DNA from: Halovivax sp.
GTDB lineage: Archaea; Halobacteriota; Halobacteria; Halobacteriales; Natrialbaceae
Direction of reading: 5' to 3'
DNA length: 7,159 nt
NCBI GenBank assembly: GCA_007135505.1
Contig: SLIS01000007.1
Span: 1 to 7,159, forward strand
Position numbers and translations under genes: made by a program. Position 1 is the first letter of the stretch. Each line of letters starts with the position of its first letter. Of the stretch, positions 1 to 5,415 are shown in pieces. The notes below the pieces were generated by a model. The model made no database searches. It worked only from the letters and a program-made list of their open reading frames with translations, and had not been told where the DNA came from.

Positions 1-1
1 C

Positions 2-685
2 GCCCGGCCGGTCCGCGTCGAGGGCTCGCGCGAGGACGTCACCGCCGCCTGTATCGACGCCGTCGAGGGAGACGGATCGAGCCGCGACGGGGACGACGCC
101 GAGGGGCGGGCGGACGCCCCCTACCAGCACGGAGCCGGCTGGTACGCCAGCCACGCCTGGAACCCGGCGTTCTACGCCGGTACGATGACGTTCGCCTTCG
201 AGGTCGCCGCCCAGCGCGGCTGGGCCGTTCCCGACGCACTCGTCCTCCCGATCGGCCACGGGACCCTCTTTCTCGGCGCCTATCGGGGCTTCGAGTTACT
301 CTACGAGGCGGGAATCGTCGACCGCTTGCCCCGACTGCTCGGCGTCCAGTCCATCGGCTACGATCCGATCGTGCACGTCGTCGGTGGTGAGCGCGTCGGC
401 GAGGACGAGGGCCGGGCCGACATCGCCGACGGCATCCAGATCAGCGAACCCGCCCGCGGCTCCCAGATCGTCGACGCGATCGAGGCGACGGACGGCACCG
501 CGATCGCCCTCGGCGAGGGACCGGTCGAGACCGCCCTCGATCGGCTCCACCGCGGCGGCTTCTACGTCGAGCCGACCTGCGCCGTCGCGCCCGCGGCGCT
601 CGCCCACCTGCGCGAGTTCGGCTACCTCGACCCGGACGAGGACGTCGTCGTCCCGCTGACCGGCTCCGGGCTGAAGACGATGTAG
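2..685 (+). CDS. Threonine synthase-family PLP-dependent enzyme, C-terminal part (5' end outside window)
   Basis: This reading frame is open from the left edge to a TAG stop and gives 227 residues, so the N-terminal part with the PLP-binding lysine lies outside the window. What remains fits a fold-type II PLP enzyme of the threonine synthase family, which converts O-phosphohomoserine to threonine in the cytoplasm. Visible marks are [13 protein letters not shown] followed by an [11 protein letters not shown] helix, the glycine-rich [18 protein letters not shown] segment that in this family cradles the PLP phosphate, the GVQ strand, an EPTCAV stretch where relatives usually read PTSA, and the closing [10 protein letters not shown]. 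Family knowledge links TG-x-GLK to the C-terminus of threonine synthases. An acidic, probably disordered stretch lies near the left edge. Haloarchaea carry several thrC-like paralogues and cysteate synthase is related, so the exact substrate is uncertain and no symbol is given. It ends 85 bp before argS, which has its own promoter. Confidence 0.8.
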   Translation, partial: ARPVRVEGSREDVTAACIDAVEGDGSSRDGDDAEGRADAPYQHGAGWYASHAWNPAFYAGTMTFAFEVAAQRGWAVPDALVLPIGHGTLFLGAYRGFELLYEAGIVDRLPRLLGVQSIGYDPIVHVVGGERVGEDEGRADIADGIQISEPARGSQIVDAIEATDGTAIALGEGPVETALDRLHRGGFYVEPTCAVAPAALAHLREFGYLDPDEDVVVPLTGSGLKTM

Positions 686-692
686 CGCGGAG

Positions 693-716
693 CGATCGGG
701 TCGTCGAATCCGATCG
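693..716. repeat. Inverted repeat after the threonine synthase-like gene
   Basis: CGATCGG (693-699) pairs perfectly with CCGATCG (710-716) around a 10-nt loop, starting 7 bp after the stop codon. No T-run follows, so it is not a convincing terminator. It could be an RNA structure at the 3' end of the upstream transcript or simply chance in GC-rich DNA. Confidence 0.35.
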
Positions 717-740
717 ACGGCCGGGCCCGAACCCGACATT

Positions 741-748
741 CCTATACC
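741..748 (+). promoter_or_regulatory. TATA-like box of argS
   Basis: The sequence CCTATACC is the only AT-rich element in the 85-bp gap and is centred about 26 bp before the argS ATG. That is the archaeal TATA-to-start-site distance, so transcription should begin at or within a few bases of the start codon. There is no Shine-Dalgarno sequence before the ATG, which fits a leaderless mRNA. Confidence 0.5.
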
Positions 749-770
749 TGCGCCCCGAAAACGGGCGGGT

Positions 771-2540
771 ATGTTCCCAGCCCTTCGCGACGAGGTCGCA
801 TCGGCGCTCGCGGCGGCTCTCGAAGCCCGCGAGTTGCCGACCGACGACCTCGGCATCGAGGAACCGCCGGACGACGTCGAGAGCGTGCTCGCCTCGAGCG
901 TCGCCTTCCGGCTCGCCGGGAAGGTCGGGGCCGCGCCGCCGCAGGTCGCCGCCGAGCTGGCAGACGAGATCGCCGCGGCCGACCTGACCTACGTCGAGCG
1001 CGTCGAGACCCAGGGACCGTACCTCAACTTCCGCCCGAGCGAAACCTACTACGCGGAGACACTCGAATCGGCGGGCGAGGAGACCTACGGACGCCGACCG
1101 GATCGAGCGGAGTCGGTCGTCGTCGAGCACACGAGCGCCAACCCGACCGGACCGGTCCACGTCGGCCGCGCCCGCAACCCGATCATCGGCGACGCCGTCG
1201 CGAACGTCCTCGAGTACGCCGGCTACGACGTGGAGCGTCACTACTACGTCAACGACGCGGGCCGGCAGATGGCCGTGTTCACGTGGGCCTACGAGACCTT
1301 CGACGAGTCGGAGCTGGAGCGAGCGCCCGAGCGCGACCGCATCGAGTACGACCTGGTCCGCTACTACCGCAAGGGTAACGCCTTCCTCGACGACGGCCCC
1401 GAGGACGAGGTCGCCGCTGCCGAAGCCGAGATCGAGTCGATCATGCAGGGACTCGAGGACGGCGACGAGGCGACCTACGAGCGGGTGAGTGCGGTCGTCG
1501 ACCAGGTGCTATCGGGCATGCAGGCGTGTCTGGCCCGCCTGCCCGCCGAGTTCGACGAGTTCGTCAAGGAAACGCGGTTCATGCGCGACGGAGCGACCGA
1601 GGAAGTCGTCGCCCGCCTACAAGAAAGCGACGTCGCCGAGCGAGAGGAAGGGGCCTGGCAGCTCGACCTCGAAGCGTGGGGAATCGACAAGCCGTTCGTC
1701 TTCCTGCGTTCCGACGGGACCTCGCTGTACACGACCCGGGATCTCGCACACCACGAGTGGAAGTTCGACCGTTTCGACCGCGCCGTGACCGTTCTCGGCG
1801 AGGACCAGGAGCTCCACGCGCGACAGCTCGCGGCGGCCCTCGAGGTGCTCGGTAACGACACCGACCAGCTCACCTCGATGTTCTACGGGTGGGTGAACCT
1901 GCCAGGTGGCGAGTCGATGTCCACCCGCGCCGGCACCGGCGTCGACCTCGACGACCTGCTCGACGAGGCCATCGCCCGCGCCCGCGAGGAGGTCGAGACG
2001 CGTCTCGACGACCGCATTCGCGACGATGATCTCGACGCGGACGACATCGAGCGCATCGCTCACCAGGTCGGCATCGGCGCAGTCCGCTACGACATCGTCT
2101 CGAAACAACCGACGAAGGCGATCACGTTCGAGTGGGACCGCGCGCTGGACTTCGAAGCGCAATCGGCGCCGTACGTGCAGTACGTCCACGCCCGATGCTG
2201 TGGCATTCTGGAGGAAGCCGGACTCGAGCTGACGAGCGTCGACACCGACGTCGACGTCGAAGTACTCGAGACGGCCGCCGAGCACGAACTCCTGGAGACG
2301 ATCGCCAGATTCCCGTGGGTCGTCGAGGCGGCCGCCGACGACCTCGAACCCCACCGCGTCGCGACCTACACCAGGGAATTCGCCGAGACGTTCAACGCGT
2401 TCTACCGCGAGTGTCCAGTGCTCGCCGCCGACGTCGATCCGGCCGTCCGAGACGCACGGCTCGCACTCGTCGGGGCCTCGAAGCACACGATGGCGAACGC
2501 CCTCGACATTCTCGGCGTCGAGGCACCGCGCTCGATGTAA
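771..2540 (+). CDS. argS: Arginyl-tRNA synthetase (ArgRS)
   Basis: Class I aminoacyl-tRNA synthetase that charges tRNA-Arg with arginine using ATP in the cytoplasm. The 589-residue length is normal for the family. Domains in order: an N-terminal ArgRS additional domain (roughly 1-110) ending in the YLNF strand; the Rossmann catalytic core with the ArgRS signature [12 protein letters not shown], in which SANPT is at 122-126 and the HIGH-type motif reads HVGR at 130-133; the second signature MSTRAG at 383-388, in the position of KMSKS; and a C-terminal all-helical DALR anticodon-binding domain from about 465, recognisable by [16 protein letters not shown] and the terminal DILGVEAP. ArgRS enzymes commonly deviate from KMSKS; here both lysines of the motif are absent. 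The ATG at 771 is preferred because a TATA-like box lies about 26 bp upstream and the N-terminal domain is complete. It is transcribed alone as far as can be seen, convergent with the next gene. Confidence 0.96.
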   Translation: MFPALRDEVASALAAALEARELPTDDLGIEEPPDDVESVLASSVAFRLAGKVGAAPPQVAAELADEIAAADLTYVERVETQGPYLNFRPSETYYAETLESAGEETYGRRPDRAESVVVEHTSANPTGPVHVGRARNPIIGDAVANVLEYAGYDVERHYYVNDAGRQMAVFTWAYETFDESELERAPERDRIEYDLVRYYRKGNAFLDDGPEDEVAAAEAEIESIMQGLEDGDEATYERVSAVVDQVLSGMQACLARLPAEFDEFVKETRFMRDGATEEVVARLQESDVAEREEGAWQLDLEAWGIDKPFVFLRSDGTSLYTTRDLAHHEWKFDRFDRAVTVLGEDQELHARQLAAALEVLGNDTDQLTSMFYGWVNLPGGESMSTRAGTGVDLDDLLDEAIARAREEVETRLDDRIRDDDLDADDIERIAHQVGIGAVRYDIVSKQPTKAITFEWDRALDFEAQSAPYVQYVHARCCGILEEAGLELTSVDTDVDVEVLETAAEHELLETIARFPWVVEAAADDLEPHRVATYTREFAETFNAFYRECPVLAADVDPAVRDARLALVGASKHTMANALDILGVEAPRSM

Positions 2541-2578
2541 CCAGACCGTCAGAATACGCCACAGAACGTCGGAACACA

Positions 2579-2584
2579 CTTTTC
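2579..2584 (+). terminator. Weak T-run after argS
   Basis: A CTTTTC run lies about 40 bp past the argS stop and is the only T-tract in the convergent gap (2541-2685). Archaeal RNA polymerase terminates at T-rich stretches, but four Ts are short, so this is tentative. On the opposite strand no T-run follows the winged-helix gene within the gap. Otherwise I see nothing in the gap but short chance palindromes. Confidence 0.2.
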
Positions 2585-2685
2585 GCGGACTCCCGTTCCT
2601 CGCCCTGGATCACGTGACCGGATATGTCTCCCCTGGTCAGATCGGACCCCAACTCGTCCGCGCCCCGTCTCGTCGGTCCGTGGCC

Positions 2686-3063
2686 TCAGGACGGATCGGA
2701 CGTCGCCAGCAGCGGGTCCTCGGCGTGCTCGCTCGCGAGCTCGAGGTACGACTCCAGGTGCTCGAATCGGTCGCACCGAACGACGTCGCCGCTTCGGTCG
2801 TCCCACTCGACGATTCCGTGATCGGCCAGCCGCGGGAGGTGATTGTGGACGAGAAAGACGTGCTTTCGTCGGACGGCTTCCGGCGACGGAGCGCCGGGTT
2901 CATCCGCCGCCTCGTCCGCACGTCGGTGTGACCGCGCGGCGAGTTCGCTCGCCAGCGCTCGAATCGTCCAGACGGGGGTCTTGGAAAATAACGCCAACAG
3001 GTGTCGGCGGTCCGGATCCGATACCAGCGCGTAGGCGTGGTCGGGGTCGATGGGGGTGACCAT
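2686..3063 (-). CDS. Small winged-helix protein, DUF7344-like
   Basis: A 125-residue acidic protein, predicted to be a soluble winged-helix DNA-binding protein. Residues about 8-26 (DHAYALVSDPDRRHLLALF) form the first helix typical of haloarchaeal small wHTH proteins. Residues 33-53 (TIRALASELAAR and following) look like helix 2. Residues 62-86 (EAVRRKHVFLVHNHLPRLADHGIVEWD) match the long recognition-helix region with the hallmark 'hxHLPxLxxxGhVEaD' pattern, followed by a wing (DRSGDVVRC) and a C-terminal helix. This pattern is what I know as DUF7344; its biological role is not established. The ATG at 3063 is chosen over an upstream in-frame ATG at 3237, because the 58 extra residues would overlap the end of the MinD-like gene in another frame and are low-complexity Arg/Thr/Ser. 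It sits 70 bp downstream of that gene on the same strand, so co-transcription is likely. A linker rich in Ala/Asp/Glu/Pro (49-61) interrupts the fold. Confidence 0.8.
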   Translation of the reverse strand: MVTPIDPDHAYALVSDPDRRHLLALFSKTPVWTIRALASELAARSHRRADEAADEPGAPSPEAVRRKHVFLVHNHLPRLADHGIVEWDDRSGDVVRCDRFEHLESYLELASEHAEDPLLATSDPS

Positions 3064-3090
3064 GTCCGTAGTCAATAGAATCGGTACCGT

Positions 3091-3097
3091 TAGAATT
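3091..3097 (-). promoter_or_regulatory. Possible TATA-like box of the winged-helix gene
   Basis: On the minus strand AATTCTA is centred about 31 bp before the ATG at 3063, which would put a start site within about 5 nt of the codon. It lies in the 70-bp spacer after the MinD-like gene, so the small gene might have its own promoter in addition to read-through. The match to a haloarchaeal TATA box is moderate. Confidence 0.3.
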
Positions 3098-3133
3098 GCG
3101 CCAAATCCTTTAGGGCCGTCGCCGCTCGGCGGG

Positions 3134-3934
3134 TTACTGATCGGCTTCCGCGTCGGTGATCGCGCTCGAGACGTCGTCGTTCGACGTGGGGTCGTCGTCC
3201 CCGTCCTCGCTCCCGGTCTCGAGGTCGACGCCGGCAAGTTCCTTCGCCAGCTGTCGATACGCCGTCGCGGCCGGGCTATCCGGATTGTGAACGACGAGCG
3301 GCGTTCCGTCGTAGAGGCTCGCGCGAACCGACGTGTCTTCCGGAATCGAGCCGAGTAAGTGGGTGTCGAGCCGGGACGCGATCTCCTCGCTGGGGACGTC
3401 TCCCGACGGATGGGTGCGGGTGACGAGCAAGCCGGCGAGCGAGCCGTCGACGCGATCGACGAGTTCGATCGTCTTCATGGCGTCCTGGATGGCGGCGGGT
3501 TCCGGGGTGGCGACGAGGATGACGGCGTCGGCCAGGCCGAGCGGGAGGACCGTCTCGTGGCTCACGCCGGCGCCCACGTCGAGTAAGACGTAGTCGGCCC
3601 GGTCTCGGAGGGTGTCGACGACGGAACCGAGTCCCTCGGGGGCCGTTTCGGCGTACTCCCCGAGGTCGTTTCCACTGGGAACCCCGACGATGTTGTCCGC
3701 GAGCCGGTACGTCGCTTCCTCGACGGAGGCGTCCCCAGCGAGGACGTCGTGTAACGTCGCCGAGCCGGGCGAGAGGCTGACGAATCCCGCCAGATTCGCC
3801 ATGCCCAGATCCGCATCGACGATCGCGACGCGCTCGCCCGCCTGTGCGAGGGCCGTTCCGAGGTTTACCGTCGTCGTCGTCTTGCCGACGCCACCCTTGC
3901 CGCTCGCGATGGCGTACACGGTCTCCTGGGCCAT
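3134..3934 (-). CDS. MinD/ParA-family P-loop ATPase
   Basis: A 266-residue deviant-Walker ATPase of the MinD branch of the ParA/MinD (SIMIBI) superfamily, proteins that position cellular machinery through ATP-dependent dimerisation. Visible motifs, numbered from the ATG at 3934, are the deviant Walker A KGGVGKTT at 13-20 with signature Lys13 and P-loop Lys18, switch I IVDADLGMANL with Asp40 and Asp42, and Walker B YVLLDVGAG with Asp119, followed by the usual 'AILVATPEPAAIQDAMK' type strand and helix. The protein ends in a 28-residue Asp/Glu-rich tail instead of the amphipathic membrane-targeting helix of bacterial MinD. A GTG two codons upstream is an alternative start, but ATG is preferred. 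A TATA-like box lies upstream, and the small winged-helix gene follows after 70 bp. From memory, Haloferax volcanii has four MinD paralogues, and one of them (MinD2) has a small downstream gene and affects cell shape and motility. This gene may be its counterpart, but I could not check that. Confidence 0.93.
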   Translation of the reverse strand: MAQETVYAIASGKGGVGKTTTTVNLGTALAQAGERVAIVDADLGMANLAGFVSLSPGSATLHDVLAGDASVEEATYRLADNIVGVPSGNDLGEYAETAPEGLGSVVDTLRDRADYVLLDVGAGVSHETVLPLGLADAVILVATPEPAAIQDAMKTIELVDRVDGSLAGLLVTRTHPSGDVPSEEIASRLDTHLLGSIPEDTSVRASLYDGTPLVVHNPDSPAATAYRQLAKELAGVDLETGSEDGDDDPTSNDDVSSAITDAEADQ

Positions 3935-3936
3935 AG

Positions 3937-3958
3937 TCACTCAGTACTCGTTCAGTGA
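3937..3958. repeat. Short repeat cluster at the minD-like start site
   Basis: TCACT (3937-3941) and AGTGA (3954-3958) form an inverted repeat with 5-bp arms. Within it TCAGT occurs twice in direct orientation (3941-3945 and 3952-3956), 11 bp apart, which is one helical turn. The cluster covers the predicted transcription start of the MinD-like gene, where a repressor would act. The arms are short, so chance is a real alternative. Confidence 0.3.
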
Positions 3959-3969
3959 TTCGGGACAAC

Positions 3970-3976
3970 CTTAAAT
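3970..3976 (-). promoter_or_regulatory. TATA-like box of the minD-like gene
   Basis: On the minus strand the bases read TTTAAGG, preceded by purine-containing CGA in the BRE position. The centre is about 39 bp ahead of the ATG at 3934, so the mRNA would start near 3947 and have a leader of about 12 nt. That leader holds no Shine-Dalgarno sequence. Confidence 0.5.
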
Positions 3977-3977
3977 C

Positions 3978-4018
3978 GTGCCAACCTGCCCGCCGGGTGG
4001 CTGGCACCGGTCTGGCAC
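3978..4018. repeat. TGGCAC repeats in the divergent promoter region
   Basis: TGGCAC occurs three times: inverted as GTGCCA at 3978-3983, and directly at 4002-4007 and 4013-4018. The two direct copies are preceded by the same C, giving CTGGCAC, and are 11 bp apart, one helical turn. The inverted copy touches the upstream side of the minD-like TATA box. A near match to the longer form GTGCCAAC recurs as GTGTCAAC at 4044-4051 beside the presumed prf1 TATA box. The arrangement suggests regulator binding sites, but no cognate factor is known. Confidence 0.4.
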
Positions 4019-4054
4019 ACTCGCCCCGGAGCGGGTTACAACCGTGTCAACAGG

Positions 4055-4061
4055 TACTTAG
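4055..4061 (+). promoter_or_regulatory. Possible TATA-like box of prf1
   Basis: TACTTAG is centred about 28 bp before the prf1 ATG, so transcription would start at or just before the start codon, as in leaderless haloarchaeal mRNAs. It is the best-placed AT-rich element, though not a strong consensus match. Confidence 0.4.
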
Positions 4062-4085
4062 CCATCGCTCCGTTTCGTTGGAACA

Positions 4086-5345
4086 ATGAGTACGGAGGGC
4101 GAAGAAGAACAGTCCGACCGGAAGAAATACGAGTTCCGGAAGGTCATCGAGGACCTCAAAAGCCACGAGGGATCGGGGACCCAGCTGGTGACGATCTACG
4201 TTCCCGAGGACCGACAGGTCAGCGACGTGGTTGCCCACGTCACCCAGGAACACTCCGAAGCGGCGAACATCAAGTCGAAGCAGACGCGGACGAACGTGCA
4301 GGACGCGCTTACGAGCATCAAGGATCGGCTCCGATACTACGATACCTACCCGCCCGACAACGGCATGGTGCTCTTCTCCGGTGCCGTCGACGCCGGCGGC
4401 GGCCAGACCGAGATGGTGACGCGAGTCCTCGAGAGTCCGCCCCAGCCGGTCGAGTCGTTTCGCTACCACTGTGACTCCGACTTCCTGACCGAGCCGCTGG
4501 AGGAAATGCTGGCCGACCACGGCCTCTACGGGCTGATCGTCCTCGACCGACGGGAAGCGAACGTCGGCTGGCTGAAGGGCAAACGCATCGAACCCGTCAA
4601 GTCCGCCTCCTCGCTCGTGCCGGGCAAGCAGCGAAAGGGTGGCCAGTCCGCCCAGCGATTCGCCCGGCTTCGACTCGAGGCGATCGACAACTTCTACCAG
4701 GAGATCGCCGGGATGGCAAACGATCTCTTCGTCCCCGAACGACACGAGCTGGACGGTATCCTCGTCGGCGGTCCCTCGCCGACCAAGGAGGAGTTCCTCG
4801 ACGGCGACTACCTCCACCACGAACTCCAGGACTCGGTCATCGGCAAGTTCGACGTCTCCTACACCGACGAATCGGGGCTGCGCGAGCTGGTCGACAACGC
4901 CGAAGACGCCCTCGCCGACGCCGAGGTGATGAAGGACAAGCGCCAGATGGAAACCTTCTTCGAGGAACTCAACGCCGGCGAGCTCGCGACGTACGGATTC
5001 GAGCAGACCCGCCGGAACCTGATGATGGGATCGGTCGAGACGCTGCTGATCAGCGAGGACCTCCGCACGGACGTGCTCAGCTACGAGTGTCCGGAGTGCG
5101 AAACGACCGACCGCGAGATCGTCGACCGTCGAGCGTCGACGACCGATCACACCTGTAGCGAGTGTGGAACGGAGATCGCAGCCGACGACGCCGAGCGCGA
5201 GGACGCGATCGATCACCTGATCGAGATCGCCGAGCAGCGCGGAACCGAGACGAAGTTCATCTCCACCGACTTCGAGAAGGGCGAACAGCTCTACGACGCG
5301 TTCGGCGGGTTCGCCGGCATCTTGCGCTACTCGACCGGCGTCTGA
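4086..5345 (+). CDS. prf1: Archaeal peptide chain release factor 1 (aRF1)
   Basis: Class I release factor that recognises all three stop codons in the ribosomal A site and triggers peptidyl-tRNA hydrolysis; homologous to eukaryotic eRF1, working in archaea with the translational GTPase aEF1A and the recycling factor ABCE1. The 419-residue length is typical. The N domain holds the stop-codon-reading motifs NIKS at 61-64 and YxCxxxF at 127-133 (Tyr127, Cys129, Phe133). The M domain holds the catalytic GGQ at 185-187 in a basic KQRKGGQSAQRFARLR context. The C domain contains two CxxC pairs, Cys335/Cys338 and Cys357/Cys360, a likely zinc-binding minidomain found in many archaeal aRF1 proteins, and ends in FGGFAGILRYSTGV. 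All key residues are present, so it should be functional. The start ATG has a TATA-like element about 28 bp upstream. It diverges from the MinD-like gene across 151 bp. Confidence 0.97.
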   Translation: MSTEGEEEQSDRKKYEFRKVIEDLKSHEGSGTQLVTIYVPEDRQVSDVVAHVTQEHSEAANIKSKQTRTNVQDALTSIKDRLRYYDTYPPDNGMVLFSGAVDAGGGQTEMVTRVLESPPQPVESFRYHCDSDFLTEPLEEMLADHGLYGLIVLDRREANVGWLKGKRIEPVKSASSLVPGKQRKGGQSAQRFARLRLEAIDNFYQEIAGMANDLFVPERHELDGILVGGPSPTKEEFLDGDYLHHELQDSVIGKFDVSYTDESGLRELVDNAEDALADAEVMKDKRQMETFFEELNAGELATYGFEQTRRNLMMGSVETLLISEDLRTDVLSYECPECETTDREIVDRRASTTDHTCSECGTEIAADDAEREDAIDHLIEIAEQRGTETKFISTDFEKGEQLYDAFGGFAGILRYSTGV

Positions 5346-5369
5346 GTCGAGAACGGCGGTGCGAGTGAC

Positions 5370-5383
5370 TTCCGCCGGCGGAA
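5370..5383. repeat. Perfect 14-bp palindrome upstream of the Bat-like gene
   Basis: TTCCGCCGGCGGAA is a perfect palindrome, 24 bp after the prf1 stop and 32 bp before the next start codon. It runs straight into an AT-rich stretch taken as the TATA box, and so occupies the BRE position. As DNA it could be an operator for a dimeric regulator. As RNA it could form a short stem (TTCCG/CGGAA with a four-base loop) followed by a T-rich stretch and so help end the prf1 transcript. Confidence 0.5.
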
Positions 5384-5390
5384 TTCTTTT
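5383..5390 (+). promoter_or_regulatory. TATA-like box of the Bat-like gene, possibly also prf1 termination site
   Basis: The AT-rich run ATTCTTTT is centred about 29 bp before the ATG at 5416, the right distance for a leaderless transcript. Because it is also T-rich on the + strand and follows the palindrome, the same bases may release polymerase leaving prf1. Confidence 0.45.
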
Positions 5391-5415
5391 GTCCCCGTCC
5401 GTTGATGGGTTCCGT

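Noticed and set aside
441..1241. 266-codon open frame on the minus strand across the threonine synthase-like and argS genes
   Set aside because: It spans two real genes and their promoter gap, turns into Arg-rich low complexity and has no recognisable fold.
1617..2579. 320-codon open frame on the minus strand opposite argS
   Set aside because: It is the mirror of the conserved catalytic core and anticodon-binding domain of ArgRS, without motifs of its own.
2610..2617. TCACGTGA palindrome in the convergent gap
   Set aside because: An 8-bp palindrome between two gene ends, with no second copy or nearby promoter, is easily due to chance.
2614..2931. 105-codon + strand frame opposite the winged-helix gene
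   Set aside because: No motif is visible, and the minus-strand frame has a coherent winged-helix pattern and haloarchaeal acidic composition.
3120..3131. Small hairpin CGCCG-CT-CGGCG after the MinD-like stop codon
   Set aside because: The two-base loop and lack of a following T-run on the minus strand make a terminator unlikely; it is consistent with chance in GC-rich DNA.
3064..3237. 58-residue N-terminal extension of the winged-helix protein
   Set aside because: The extra residues are low-complexity Arg/Thr/Ser/Pro and overlap the end of the MinD-like gene in another frame. The conserved fold starts after the ATG at 3063.
4047..5216. 389-codon open frame on the minus strand opposite prf1
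   Set aside because: It lies across a fully motif-supported aRF1 gene and its residues show no family pattern. Long antisense frames are normal at this GC content.
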